Source of the DNA: Clostridia bacterium
Lineage (GTDB): Bacteria; Bacillota; Clostridia; Christensenellales; Aristaeellaceae
Length of the DNA: 64,000 nt
Assembly (NCBI GenBank): GCA_017395065.1
Contig: JAFPWH010000051.1
Span: 62,001-126,000 of the forward strand
Reading direction: 5' to 3'
Shown here: positions 24,917 to 34,403 of the stretch, in pieces
How the letters are laid out: each line of letters opens with the position of its first letter
Position numbering within the stretch: the stretch's first letter is position 1
Made by a program: the position numbers and the translations under genes
The notes under the pieces: generated by a model
Seen by the model: only the letters and a program-made list of their open reading frames with translations
What the model was told of the DNA's origin: nothing
Databases searched by the model: none

Positions 24917-26035
24917 TTATCTCCGAAGGTAATTCATAAAGATTTCTTTATTTTCTTTAGCTGTCTTAGTCGGCCTTCCAAGGTCATCTCTAGCTCCAAT
25001 CGCGCTTTTGACCTCAATCATGCAAAGCTGTTGAGATACCTTCGCCTCCGCTAGACACTGATCCAGCTTATCAAATGAGTCAACGGAAACAGCCACTGGA
25101 TAGCCGCACGCCTTTGCAATGCCGACAATATCTAGATCCGAAGCGACCGTCGGCATACCGCCCACCGTTTCATGCGCTCCGTTATTGATGACAATGTGGA
25201 CAAGGTTATCGGGCTTGTTCGCCCCAATCACAGGCAACGCGCCCATATGCATAAGGGCAGCACCGTCCCCGTCAATACACCAGATTTTTCTTTCCGGCTG
25301 ATTCAAAGCAACGCCAAGCGCAATGGATGAACTGTGTCCCATAGATCCGACCGTCAGGAAGTCATACTGATGCCCTTGTCTGTTAGCCTCACGGATCTCG
25401 AACAGTTCACGGCTGGCTTTCCCGGTGGTGCTGACGATGGGATCCTCGCCGCTGACCGCTACAATATGCCTAATAATTTCCTCGCGAGTCATAGTATAGT
25501 CATTCTGATAAACAATTTTATCGTCATAAGTCAAAGCCCCTTTACGGATGACAAAAGCCACATCCATGCCCTCTGAAAGCAATCCGCGAAATCTTATCAT
25601 AGCTTCAGCTAATTCGTCATCCGTTGTATCTTTGCTAATAATGAACGAGGCGATGTTCATGTCATTCAATAATTTGATCGTCACTTCACCCTGGTAAATA
25701 TGCTGAGGCTCATCATGAACGCCTGGTTCGCCCCTCCAACCAACAATAAAAACCATCGGGATCGCGTATACTTTATCATTCAGGAGGCTGGCCACTGGAT
25801 TGATGATATTTCCCTCACCACTGTTCTGCATGTAGACCACAGGCACCTTTCCTGTAGCAAGATGGTAGCCTGCAGCTAAAGCAGTACAATTGCCTTCATT
25901 AGCAGCGATAATGTGATGGTGCGAATCAATACCATAAGTGTGCATCAGATAGTTGCATAATGCTTTCAACTGACTGTCCGGAACCCCCGTATAGAACTCA
26001 GCACCGATGATTTCGACAAGTTTCTCAACCTTCAT
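24917..26035 (-). CDS. aepY: Phosphonopyruvate decarboxylase
   Basis: A 372-residue thiamine-diphosphate enzyme that converts phosphonopyruvate to phosphonoacetaldehyde, pulling the unfavourable PEP mutase reaction forward. I use the ATG at 26035 (MKVEKLVEIIGAEFYTGVPDS), which has GGAGG 5 bases upstream. Family hallmarks are FYTGVPDSQLK, ANEGNCTALAAGYHLATGK (the TPP-activating glutamate), and the TPP/Mg motif GDGAALMHMGALPVIG ending in NNGAHETVGG. Its start overlaps the reductase stop by 11 bases. Adjacent PEP mutase and reductase genes make the assignment firm. Confidence 0.93.
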   Translation of the reverse strand: MKVEKLVEIIGAEFYTGVPDSQLKALCNYLMHTYGIDSHHHIIAANEGNCTALAAGYHLATGKVPVVYMQNSGEGNIINPVASLLNDKVYAIPMVFIVGWRGEPGVHDEPQHIYQGEVTIKLLNDMNIASFIISKDTTDDELAEAMIRFRGLLSEGMDVAFVIRKGALTYDDKIVYQNDYTMTREEIIRHIVAVSGEDPIVSTTGKASRELFEIREANRQGHQYDFLTVGSMGHSSSIALGVALNQPERKIWCIDGDGAALMHMGALPVIGANKPDNLVHIVINNGAHETVGGMPTVASDLDIVGIAKACGYPVAVSVDSFDKLDQCLAEAKVSQQLCMIEVKSAIGARDDLGRPTKTAKENKEIFMNYLRR

Positions 26036-27143
26036 GTTTACCTCCAAGGATTTCACGGTAAAGGGCAGGAACATCATCCAGTTTCATGGGGTGATTTTTC
26101 AATCTTACAGGATTGACACTGGAGGAAAGAACAGCAATCTTCTCCTCGCTCGCTTCAGGCACTGGCAGTTCCAATTCATTATACAGTGCCGAGAATATGC
26201 GTCCGCCTTCCTCCGCGTCCTTACCCCCCAGTGCCAAACCAATGGCGTTCAGTGTCTGTTTCAGATATTCCTCACCGCGAGGGTCAATACACTGATCAAC
26301 ATTTGCAACCATACAAGGAAACAACTTCCGCACACATAGCGCAGCAGCATGACCGTGAGCATAACCGAACAGGGATGTGATTTTATAGCACATCGCATGT
26401 CCTGCAGTTGTTTGGGTAATGTTTATTGCTTTTCCGGCGACATTGGCTGCCCTAAGCATACCTTGGTTTCCGTCCTCTGTATTAGCCAAGTAGCCATCCT
26501 TATAGCGCATCACCTGACGAATGGCCTCATCACTATAGGCTCGGCTCTCCTCTGTACTGTGTACTGACCAATATGATTCGATGGCGTGACACAATGCATC
26601 CATCATAGTAGCTTTCTTTTGGTAGATTGGCAAGGTCTTCAGACAGGAAGGATCCATCAAGACGGTTTCCGGGATCAAGCTATTATGAGTGATACTCTGT
26701 TTCTTGCCTTTGTAATAGATAACTGCATAGCGCGTTGCTTCACTTCCCGTACCCGCAGTTGTTGGCATAGCCAGAAAAGGAATATCAGCAGGAGCTGGCT
26801 CCATTGTCAAGAAACTCCCATCTGTGCCATCCCCGGGCATGGGGCAATAAAGCCTGATGCACTTAGCAACATCCATGGCAGACCCTCCGCCAATGGCCAT
26901 GATGGCATCACACTTCTCCTGACGGAAGAGATTGATACCTACCAGCACATTTTCATAGAGCGGATTAGGCTGGAAGTCGCTGAAACGCACTATATTTTTG
27001 CCTCTCCGCTCCAACAAGTCAAGATGCTCCCGAATGCCTGTCAGAAACTGCAGTGAACAGTCGCAGACGATGAATAGCTTATGTTCACCTATCCACTCAT
27101 CTAGTGCCCGATAGTCATTCTCCGGTGTGATTATCCTCTGCAT
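26025..27143 (-). CDS. Phosphonoacetaldehyde reductase (iron-containing ADH family)
   Basis: A 372-residue iron-dependent alcohol dehydrogenase. The NAD-binding motif IGGGSAMDVAKCIR (about 83-96) and TTAGTGSEATRYAV (about 130-143) are clear. The metal ligands come from the segment MMDALCHAIESYWS and the later GYAHGHAAAL. In an operon with PEP mutase and phosphonopyruvate decarboxylase, such enzymes reduce phosphonoacetaldehyde to 2-hydroxyethylphosphonate, like PhpC and FomC. No aminotransferase gene is present, so the hydroxy rather than the amino phosphonate is the expected product. The function is inferred from family and context. Confidence 0.88.
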   Translation of the reverse strand: MQRIITPENDYRALDEWIGEHKLFIVCDCSLQFLTGIREHLDLLERRGKNIVRFSDFQPNPLYENVLVGINLFRQEKCDAIMAIGGGSAMDVAKCIRLYCPMPGDGTDGSFLTMEPAPADIPFLAMPTTAGTGSEATRYAVIYYKGKKQSITHNSLIPETVLMDPSCLKTLPIYQKKATMMDALCHAIESYWSVHSTEESRAYSDEAIRQVMRYKDGYLANTEDGNQGMLRAANVAGKAINITQTTAGHAMCYKITSLFGYAHGHAAALCVRKLFPCMVANVDQCIDPRGEEYLKQTLNAIGLALGGKDAEEGGRIFSALYNELELPVPEASEEKIAVLSSSVNPVRLKNHPMKLDDVPALYREILGGKHEG

Positions 27144-27144
27144 G

Positions 27145-29154
27145 TCATACCTCTTCCGGAATCAAGCGGATGATGTCCTTGAATGGCATCAGCATAGCAT
27201 CGCACTCTTCAGCACGATGGTTTTCGAGAATCATCTGCGCTGCTTTCTGCATGGCAGGTACCTCTGCACGCATTAGCTGGTTGGCGTAGATGACAATGTT
27301 CGCGCCACGCTGTTTCCATTCTTCCTCTGTAACAGAGTTGAAACTAGTAGGCACCAGCACAATGGGCGTCATCTGATCCTTCTCGCGGAACTTTTCAATG
27401 AATTCCTGAATCTCGGAGGGATCCTTCTTCCGGCTGTGGATCATGATAGCATCAGCCCCCGCTCCTACGAAAGCAAAAGCACGTTCTAACGCGTCTTCCA
27501 TGCCCCGCTCTAAGATCAGACTCTCAATACGGGCGCAGATCATGAACTCCCGAGTACGCTGTGCCTTCTTGCCTGCGCGGATCTTCTCGCTAAAATTCTC
27601 AATGGAGTCCTGGGTCTGCTGCACCTCGGTACCAAAGAGGCTGTTTTTCTTAAGGCCGGTCTTGTCTTCGATGATGACCATACTAACGCCCAAGCGTTCC
27701 AGAGACCGCACGGTGTAAACAAAATGCTCTGTCTTACCGCCGGTATCCCCATCGAATATGATGGGCTTGGTAGTAACCTCAGTGATATCCTCGATAGTAC
27801 GGAATCGGCTGGTCATGTCAACCAGCTCAATGTCCGGCTTGCCCTTTGCAGTTGAATCACACAGGGAAGAAACCCACATGGCGTCAAACTGATGTGCGCC
27901 GCCATCTTGATGCACCACTGTGTTCTCCACAATCAGGCCTGTCAGACCGTCGTGAGCCTCCATGGCAGTGACAAGCCCCTTTGCCTCCAGCACACGGCGC
28001 AGACGGCCACGGCGAATATCCGGCATGGCCAAGTCAGCGCGTGTGCGGGCATCGATTTCCTTATACTTCGGGTCACTGCTGTAGGGGTACTCCACAAGCT
28101 TACCACCGTAGGATGCCAGGATTGAGACCACCTCGTCCCGGATGGGCTTCTGGAAGCCTGTGCACCAATCGTCCCCGTGGACGACAATGTCCGGCTTGTA
28201 TTGTTCCAGATTTTCCCGATAACTGAGGGTTTCTTGATCTACTACTTTATAAACGCCCGCTACATTCTCAAACAGGCGCTTTCGCTCAGAAGCAGGCACT
28301 AGAGGAAAGCGCTTGTAGCTTGCCACAGCCCCGTCAGATAACACGCCGATGATGAGCCGTCCCAGCCTCTGAGCCCTTTTAATGATGGTTATATGTCCTC
28401 CGTGGATGATGTCAGATGCAAAGCACATGTACACCGTGCGGGACTCAATTTCTTTCAATTTAGATGAGACTACCGCCAGATCTTCCGGGTTGTCGATCTC
28501 CGAGCAGAGCAGATTCTGTACATCCAGCGCGTAGATGTTTGCGGTACCGTCCAGGGCATTCAGTGCATTCTCAGCATAGACCTTGCGGTTGTCGTTCTCG
28601 CAGAACTCTGCGATCTTGTCCAACCACTTGTGCCAGTCATTCCGTTTCAGATGGTACAGTGCCTGAGCTTCCATCGCATCAGTGAAAAACTCAATGCCTA
28701 CCTTTATTACCATGCCATCCTTCACAACAGCCTTGAAGTCTTTCTCTGGAAGAGGTAAAGTGGAAGATACTGTCATGCAGGAAACAGGCGATGCCAGCAC
28801 CCGATCCAGCACCTCATTTTCAAATACCAGATCACCATGCATCAAGAGGATATCATCGTCCAAATACTCCCGTGCACAGTATATAGAATATATGTAGTTG
28901 GTCTGGTCGTAGATTGGATTTTTAACGAAAGTGAAGTGTAGAGGCAGAGCCAAACTATTACAGTACTGCACTAGCACCGTGTCAAAATACCCTGTAGTGA
29001 TGACCACCTCTGTTATACCAGCCTCAGCCAGCATTTTCAGTTGGCGGGAGAGGATCGTCTGCATTGGAGAAATCTCTGTCATGCATTTGGGGTGCTCGCT
29101 GGTAAGGACACCCATACGGGAACCTAAGCCGGAATTCAAAATCAGTGCTTTCAT
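27145..29154 (-). CDS. Three-domain fusion: PntC-like NTP transferase, HxGH cytidylyltransferase, PEP mutase
   Basis: A 669-residue fusion. Residues 1 to about 235 are a LicC/PntC-like nucleotidyltransferase (LNSGLGSRMG, later HGDLVFENEVLD). Residues about 240-375 are a second cytidylyltransferase of the TagD type with HGGH for the HxGH motif and PASERKRLFENV. Residues about 385-669 are phosphoenolpyruvate mutase with GDTGG and the diagnostic EDKTGLKKNSLFG. PEP mutase makes the C-P bond; PntC-like domains activate phosphonates as CMP esters. One polypeptide therefore starts the pathway and charges its product. The role of the middle domain is unclear. It lies 1 base upstream of the reductase gene and overlaps the LicD gene by 4 bases. 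Confidence 0.93.
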   Translation of the reverse strand: MKALILNSGLGSRMGVLTSEHPKCMTEISPMQTILSRQLKMLAEAGITEVVITTGYFDTVLVQYCNSLALPLHFTFVKNPIYDQTNYIYSIYCAREYLDDDILLMHGDLVFENEVLDRVLASPVSCMTVSSTLPLPEKDFKAVVKDGMVIKVGIEFFTDAMEAQALYHLKRNDWHKWLDKIAEFCENDNRKVYAENALNALDGTANIYALDVQNLLCSEIDNPEDLAVVSSKLKEIESRTVYMCFASDIIHGGHITIIKRAQRLGRLIIGVLSDGAVASYKRFPLVPASERKRLFENVAGVYKVVDQETLSYRENLEQYKPDIVVHGDDWCTGFQKPIRDEVVSILASYGGKLVEYPYSSDPKYKEIDARTRADLAMPDIRRGRLRRVLEAKGLVTAMEAHDGLTGLIVENTVVHQDGGAHQFDAMWVSSLCDSTAKGKPDIELVDMTSRFRTIEDITEVTTKPIIFDGDTGGKTEHFVYTVRSLERLGVSMVIIEDKTGLKKNSLFGTEVQQTQDSIENFSEKIRAGKKAQRTREFMICARIESLILERGMEDALERAFAFVGAGADAIMIHSRKKDPSEIQEFIEKFREKDQMTPIVLVPTSFNSVTEEEWKQRGANIVIYANQLMRAEVPAMQKAAQMILENHRAEECDAMLMPFKDIIRLIPEEV

Positions 29155-29969
29155 TCTTCCTCCTCAATCAGCAAATCAAAATGATGATGGGGAACACGTT
29201 TCTCAGCAGGTGGCAGTGTCATGTAATCCCCATAAATCGCATGTAATATCTCGTCAAAGTGTTTCGGAATTGAGCACTCCATGTTCTCAAACTCACATGT
29301 TGTTCCTTCTGAAAAAAAAGCAGCTGGCAGAACCATGTTTCGCCCGCCTGTATTCACATATGGGATTTGAACATAACCATCAGACTTTACTCCGGTTTTC
29401 CGGGCTATCTTCTCGTAACGAAGCATCACCTTTTGGATATCAATTCCTTTAAATACCAGGCTTCCGATAAACAGAAGACGATTTTTGAAACCTTTACTGT
29501 TTGAATCGTAGGAATACATGGTTCCAACATTCTTCAGTAATTGGAGATGCGTCAATCTGAGAGATCTTGCTGTTTTATTTGAAGGAAGGCCATCAATGGG
29601 AAACACGTCAATGAAGTATCCTTCCTTGTATGATGGTTTCCTTCCGTACATATTCAAGCTTGTCCTGCTTGCGCATATCTGAGCATGTATCCTGTCGTAA
29701 CCTGGCGTCCGAACAGCGCAATTGATATAGTGTCGTATTCCCCCTTCCCATTCTGGGAACACCTGACAAAGCTTATCGAAATCCTCTCTTGGCATCCAAA
29801 CATCAATGTCATCATCCCAAGGAATAAAACCGTGATGGCGGATCGCTCCAATGAGTGTTCCATAGGCAAGGAAGTATTTCAAGTCATAATGCTCGCAGCA
29901 CTGTTTGAATGAAGTGAAAATCTCCACTGCCAAATCTTGTATTTCTTTTAGGTCAGTAACTGTCCTCAT
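29151..29969 (-). CDS. LicD-family phosphotransferase 1
   Basis: A 272-residue LicD protein. I take the ATG at 29969 (MRTVTDLKEIQDLAVE); a TTG at 29990 would lengthen it by 7 residues. The core motif AYGTLIGAIRHHGFIPWDDDIDVWM is the LicD signature with three clustered aspartates. FIDVFPIDGLP and IYGDYMTLPP are also typical. LicD enzymes move phosphocholine, and in phosphonoglycan loci CMP-activated phosphonates, from the nucleotide to sugars. The overlap with the PEP mutase fusion gene makes phosphonate transfer likely here. Confidence 0.92.
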   Translation of the reverse strand: MRTVTDLKEIQDLAVEIFTSFKQCCEHYDLKYFLAYGTLIGAIRHHGFIPWDDDIDVWMPREDFDKLCQVFPEWEGGIRHYINCAVRTPGYDRIHAQICASRTSLNMYGRKPSYKEGYFIDVFPIDGLPSNKTARSLRLTHLQLLKNVGTMYSYDSNSKGFKNRLLFIGSLVFKGIDIQKVMLRYEKIARKTGVKSDGYVQIPYVNTGGRNMVLPAAFFSEGTTCEFENMECSIPKHFDEILHAIYGDYMTLPPAEKRVPHHHFDLLIEEEE

Positions 29970-29986
29970 AAGGCAAGAGTTCCCTT

Positions 29987-30682
29987 TCAATCATTCCAAC
30001 GATAGCCAATAGTGCCATGTTCATCCGGCATAAACCTTCTGCTTCCCAACGCCTGCGTATAACTTACAGTCTGAGGTGTCGTCCAACCAGGTCCATAATT
30101 CGCTTCCAGCAGGTGACTGTAGTTGTCAGGAACATAGAACGTAGAGTTGTGAATTCTACGCTCTGACAAAGAAGTATATGGAGTGAATACAATTCTTATG
30201 CAGGAGGCTTCGTGGGAGCCATACTTCTCTGAAGGATCCCTGTAGAAAATGATCACTGACGAGCCTTTCTCAAATGGCAACAAGCCAAAAAAGTCCACAC
30301 TCAGTCCATCTTTCATGAAAGCCATTTCAGTGATTGTTCCATTGTATTTGAAATAGTGTTTCAGCTTATATCCCTGATTAGTCAGCACTTTATAAAGCAA
30401 ATTCCAGTCACTTTGAGTCTCAGCTCTCACGCAATAATCCAGATCATCATCACCCTTGATGAATCCATTCTCCCGTATAACACCGAGCAAAGTACCAGCC
30501 CAGGCCATATACTCCAGCTTTCCAGCTAGGCAGGAAAAAATCTCTTCATTCGTCTGATAGCCGTTTTTTTGTAACAATAACACTTGTTTTTTGTGCTTTG
30601 ACGAGTAGTACTGTTTCACAATGTTGTTGACCAGCTTGTTCTTTCGAAGTTTTCTCTTTATATCAACAATATTCAATCCCAT
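29987..30682 (-). CDS. LicD-family protein 2 (divergent)
   Basis: A 231-residue protein with a shorter LicD core: MAWAGTLLGVIRENGFIKGDDDLDYCV near residues 59-85, retaining the DDDxD acidic cluster, then LSVDFFGLLPFEKG. The N-terminal 40 residues are very basic (KRKLRKNKLVNNIVKQYYSSKHKKQ) and may contact the membrane or a nucleotide-linked donor. GGAGGCG precedes the start. It is clearly diverged from the LicD encoded immediately downstream, so the two probably act on different acceptors or positions of the repeat unit. Confidence 0.85.
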   Translation of the reverse strand: MGLNIVDIKRKLRKNKLVNNIVKQYYSSKHKKQVLLLQKNGYQTNEEIFSCLAGKLEYMAWAGTLLGVIRENGFIKGDDDLDYCVRAETQSDWNLLYKVLTNQGYKLKHYFKYNGTITEMAFMKDGLSVDFFGLLPFEKGSSVIIFYRDPSEKYGSHEASCIRIVFTPYTSLSERRIHNSTFYVPDNYSHLLEANYGPGWTTPQTVSYTQALGSRRFMPDEHGTIGYRWND

Positions 30683-30711
30683 CGCCTCCGCTCACTTGAA
30701 CATATATACCT

Positions 30712-32115
30712 TTATACTTTTTTTCTTTTGATCATTAACATCGCCTTAGAGGTCACCTGTATCAATAGCTTCCCATAGATAACCACGATGAGGGCAAGAA
30801 TAATGGCAGCAATATAGTAATTCTCAAGATATGACATAACAATACCTTCACAGAAGAGCAAAGCCCAAGAGAACAATACATATTTATAATGTTCAGATCT
30901 GATCTCTCCCTCTGTTGCATGTTCGCGGAAAATAAAAATCAGGAAGCTGCTAATCGCCGTTGCGAATGTCACTCCGATAGGCCCCATCAGAAGTGTTAAT
31001 CCAATGTTCAGGAAAATGTTTGAGACGATGCCAATGATCGCTGATTTCGCCATAGCCTTTGAATTCATTTTAGCGTTCAGAATAGGGCCAACGAAGCCTG
31101 AAGCCTGATTCATAAGCGCACTGATGATGAGAAGCGGGATAAAAATCCATCCTTCGATAAAATTGCCAAACATCACCTTTGCTATCATATGTGACATGAT
31201 AATCAGAATTGACGAGACAACTGTCAGCAATCCATTCATATAATAGAAAAGGTCTTTATAAATACGTGATTCGTTTTCTTCCTGATATACTTTAATAGCT
31301 GATATTTGCCACGCCTGCAGGAAAACGCTGCCAAAAACCGATATGAAGCTTGGAATCTTGTACGCCACAGACAAAAGGCCGTTTGTATCCACCCCGCACA
31401 TAAAACTCACAATGTATCTGTCCGATGTATTATTCACCCACCATCCTATGGTGTTGACAATCAAGGGCAGGGCATAGACGAGCATCTGTCTCTCGAGTGC
31501 CTTGTCATGAGGCTGCTTCAGATACTGCCATTGCCTGTCCGTGAAAAAAATGTAGACAGTTGGAACAAGTCCTCCGAGAATGTTCGCAAGAAAGAATCCT
31601 TCCAGACCAAAATGAAACACGAGTAGAAATAGCAGATTGGCGACAATCATAACGACTGTCCCCAATATCCCAGATACGGCTATAGTGTGAACCTTATTAA
31701 ACCCCTTCAGTATTGGACCCTGTAGACCGTGCACAGCATGGACAATATAGAACACCAATATATAAATGGAATACTGCGTCAATTCCAGCGAAATCATACA
31801 AACTGCATTGACCGCAAGGATCACCGCCGCGACAATGCAACTGATAAAGACATATTTATATCCAATACTGACGACCTCTTTCTGGTCATTGGAGGCCTCC
31901 ATCAAATAGCGCATCACTGCTTCCGATATGCCCGCTGTGCACAGTGGAAACAAGAGTTGCATACTCGTGTAGACCAAATCATAAAAGCCATATTCACCCT
32001 GAGTTAATACGTTCGTGTAGATAGGTACAAGCAGAAACACCAGGATTTTTGAAGAGAAATTACTGATTGTCAGCAATCCCGTATTTTTAAATAATTCCTT
32101 ATATCTTCTGTTCAT
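30712..32115 (-). CDS. Wzx-type polysaccharide flippase
   Basis: A 467-residue integral membrane protein of the MATE-like polysaccharide exporter superfamily. It opens LFKNTGLLTISNFSSKILVFLLVPIYTNVLTQGEYGFYDL, broken into helices typical of Wzx, and has about 12-14 hydrophobic segments. GISEAVMRYL and VNTIGWWVNNTSDRYIVSFM are recognisable flippase segments. It should flip undecaprenyl-linked repeat units across the membrane before Wzy polymerisation. Its neighbours (glycosyltransferase 16 bases upstream, LicD downstream) support this. Confidence 0.9.
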   Translation of the reverse strand: MNRRYKELFKNTGLLTISNFSSKILVFLLVPIYTNVLTQGEYGFYDLVYTSMQLLFPLCTAGISEAVMRYLMEASNDQKEVVSIGYKYVFISCIVAAVILAVNAVCMISLELTQYSIYILVFYIVHAVHGLQGPILKGFNKVHTIAVSGILGTVVMIVANLLFLLVFHFGLEGFFLANILGGLVPTVYIFFTDRQWQYLKQPHDKALERQMLVYALPLIVNTIGWWVNNTSDRYIVSFMCGVDTNGLLSVAYKIPSFISVFGSVFLQAWQISAIKVYQEENESRIYKDLFYYMNGLLTVVSSILIIMSHMIAKVMFGNFIEGWIFIPLLIISALMNQASGFVGPILNAKMNSKAMAKSAIIGIVSNIFLNIGLTLLMGPIGVTFATAISSFLIFIFREHATEGEIRSEHYKYVLFSWALLFCEGIVMSYLENYYIAAIILALIVVIYGKLLIQVTSKAMLMIKRKKV

Positions 32116-32131
32116 TCAGTCCTGCTCCGCT

Positions 32132-33130
32132 TCATTTGATCCTGCTGAATACCCAGAGGGGAAAAACCAATTTGTGCTTCAAGCAGAAATCGATAAGCGC
32201 GAATTCCTTCCTGTTGTGAAATCGTGCTCTCCTGATCGCTTCATGATAAATAGGTTTTTGCATTTCATCGCGGATACTTGTGCTATTTTGATGATAGCTC
32301 TTTCCGTTGTAAAACTGAGATACCGCAAAGTTGAAAAAAGCATGCTCGATGTAGCGATCGCACTGTTGGGAGAGTTCTTCAAACTGACCTACACAAACCT
32401 TCCGCAAATGCATAGCTAGTGCTTCCAGGCTTTCCCATCGATAGCTATGCTTTTTGATTGTCATGGAAATGTCATTGCGGCGATAGTAATACAAGCTATC
32501 ATAAATGATTTGGATTGATGATGCCTCAAGTACACACGGCAGGGAGCAGGCGGCGTCTTCACCGATGGTGGTGCGTGGGTCAATCCTACGTTGCTGCGCC
32601 TTGTAGATATCTGCCCGAATGGCTTTATTGCACAGCGAAGGGCTCATAAACCTTGCCTGGGGGTTCTGCAGCAGATCTGGATAGATCTGTTTTATGATGT
32701 CTTCTTTGCAGTAGTACCCTTCTGCTTTCTTTTCCTTGAAAACTGTCTGACCATCCTGATTAACGGTAATGTAGCCAAAGTACAGAATATCAGGATGGGA
32801 TTCTTGAATCACAGCGTTCATCCTAGCAAAGTATGTCGGATCAACCCAGTCATCGCCATCTACACAGCAGATGTACTCTCCTAGAGCACGCTCGCTGCCC
32901 GCAATTCGAGCGCTAACCAATCCGCCATTAGGTTTATGAATGACTTTTACTCGTTCATCATTCCGCGCATATTGGTCACACATATCAGGCGACTCATCAG
33001 TTGAACCATCATCTACTAGAATCAGCTCAAATGAATCATACGGCTGATTCAGAATACTATCTACACAAGCAGAAAGATAACAAGATTTATTGTATACTGG
33101 CACAATGACACTAAAAAAAGTATTCATCAT
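32132..33130 (-). CDS. Family 2 glycosyltransferase
   Basis: A 332-residue GT-A enzyme. Start taken at the paired ATGs at 33130/33127 (MMNTFFSVIVPVYNKS), one base after the upstream stop; the longer frame from 33208 would read through the end of the upstream gene. Motifs are VIVPVYNKSCYLSACVDSIL, LVDDGSTDESPDMCD, KPNGGLVSARI and the metal-binding CVDGDDWV. The C-terminal part, after about residue 220, is helical and aromatic. It adds one sugar to the lipid-linked repeat unit; donor and acceptor cannot be predicted. Confidence 0.92.
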   Translation of the reverse strand: MMNTFFSVIVPVYNKSCYLSACVDSILNQPYDSFELILVDDGSTDESPDMCDQYARNDERVKVIHKPNGGLVSARIAGSERALGEYICCVDGDDWVDPTYFARMNAVIQESHPDILYFGYITVNQDGQTVFKEKKAEGYYCKEDIIKQIYPDLLQNPQARFMSPSLCNKAIRADIYKAQQRRIDPRTTIGEDAACSLPCVLEASSIQIIYDSLYYYRRNDISMTIKKHSYRWESLEALAMHLRKVCVGQFEELSQQCDRYIEHAFFNFAVSQFYNGKSYHQNSTSIRDEMQKPIYHEAIRRARFHNRKEFALIDFCLKHKLVFPLWVFSRIK

Positions 33131-33131
33131 C

Positions 33132-34403
33132 TCACATCCGTTCTGACAAGGCTCTATGGTGTTTCTCGGATTGTTTACCAATTGATTTGATATTGCTGAC
33201 TCGATCATTCATAATATCAGCCATTTCTGCGCTCTCTTCATCTGGTACCTGAGCCTTAGCAAGAACATGTGATCCAATCACGAACATGAGCCAGAAAGTT
33301 GGCTGACGATGATTCACCAGTGTGAACGCCTCAAGAATTATCGCTATATATACCGGGATTAGTTGCTTCTTGATTCCTTTCAAATTTGAGAAAATCCATG
33401 TCAAGAAAAACAAATAAGGAATAACACCGTAATAATATAGGAGCGCTATCATTGTACAATGGATTTCATTCCCAGTTGAATAACGTATCCAATGGCCTTC
33501 GCCAGCACCAAATAATAAATAGATTGGTTCATCCAGAATTCTGCCCATGGATCGGTCTCTGATAAATGCCGTAAAAAAGCCTCCATCTGCTCTCTCAATC
33601 TTACCGGTTGTCCGCTTCCATAGAACAGATTGAGTCAGATCTGAGAGGAACGGAATCCGCAAGTTATCCAACAATCCTATTTCGCTCGCAAGATAGAATC
33701 CCCCTACTGCAATGAGAACTAAAACTAAATACAAATAGCCATGCTTTAGCTGAGACCAGCTTGGATGCAGATAAGCAAAGGCAAGGAAGATCAAAAAACC
33801 AAAGGTCATGCTCATGGAGCTGGATCTATATATCAGATAAATAGCAGGGATCTGGAGAAAAACGCTTGTCCGTTCCCCAAGAAGAACCCCACATGCGTAT
33901 CCACACATGGACACGGAAAACACATAGAACGCTAGCTGATTGGGATCATTGAAGGTGCCGATATATCGTGAACCCCAAAGCGAACGCCCCATATTCAAAA
34001 CCGCAATCGCCGCTTGAACCAGAACCGCCAAATAGCAGCTGATTCTAAGCATTCTGATAAAAGAAACTTCCTCCATAAGCTGTCTTGATGTCCAAATTAT
34101 AATAAACGAAAAGACCAAATAGGTTGTATACTTCAGAAAAGCAGCGTCCTTATAATAGAAATAATACGCAACATTTACTCCAGCTGCAAGTAATACAAAC
34201 AGTCCGATTTTTCTGTCAATTGGAGCTATTTGGATGACTCCTTGCAGAACTAATAATACTGCAGGAACCATCATTAATATATCACCGATTTGGAGTGAAC
34301 CATTCGGTAACAAATAAAACTGCTTAGCAATAATACCTAAGCAAAAGCAAAACGACATGAAAAAACTGCTGCTTTGTTTGTTTTCAACTATGTATTTACT
34401 CAT
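33132..34403 (-). CDS. Wzy-like O-antigen ligase/polymerase family protein
   Basis: A 423-residue membrane protein with about ten to twelve hydrophobic segments and a large extracytoplasmic loop (about residues 260-330) containing FGAGEGHWIRYSTGNEIHC. The loop with G.GEG and a nearby His is a feature of the Wzy_C/O-antigen ligase superfamily. In Wzx/Wzy-dependent pathways it polymerises flipped repeat units. It overlaps the GT4 gene upstream by 8 bases and ends 1 base before the GT2 gene, so it belongs to the same transcript. Confidence 0.85.
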   Translation of the reverse strand: MSKYIVENKQSSSFFMSFCFCLGIIAKQFYLLPNGSLQIGDILMMVPAVLLVLQGVIQIAPIDRKIGLFVLLAAGVNVAYYFYYKDAAFLKYTTYLVFSFIIIWTSRQLMEEVSFIRMLRISCYLAVLVQAAIAVLNMGRSLWGSRYIGTFNDPNQLAFYVFSVSMCGYACGVLLGERTSVFLQIPAIYLIYRSSSMSMTFGFLIFLAFAYLHPSWSQLKHGYLYLVLVLIAVGGFYLASEIGLLDNLRIPFLSDLTQSVLWKRTTGKIERADGGFFTAFIRDRSMGRILDEPIYLLFGAGEGHWIRYSTGNEIHCTMIALLYYYGVIPYLFFLTWIFSNLKGIKKQLIPVYIAIILEAFTLVNHRQPTFWLMFVIGSHVLAKAQVPDEESAEMADIMNDRVSNIKSIGKQSEKHHRALSERM

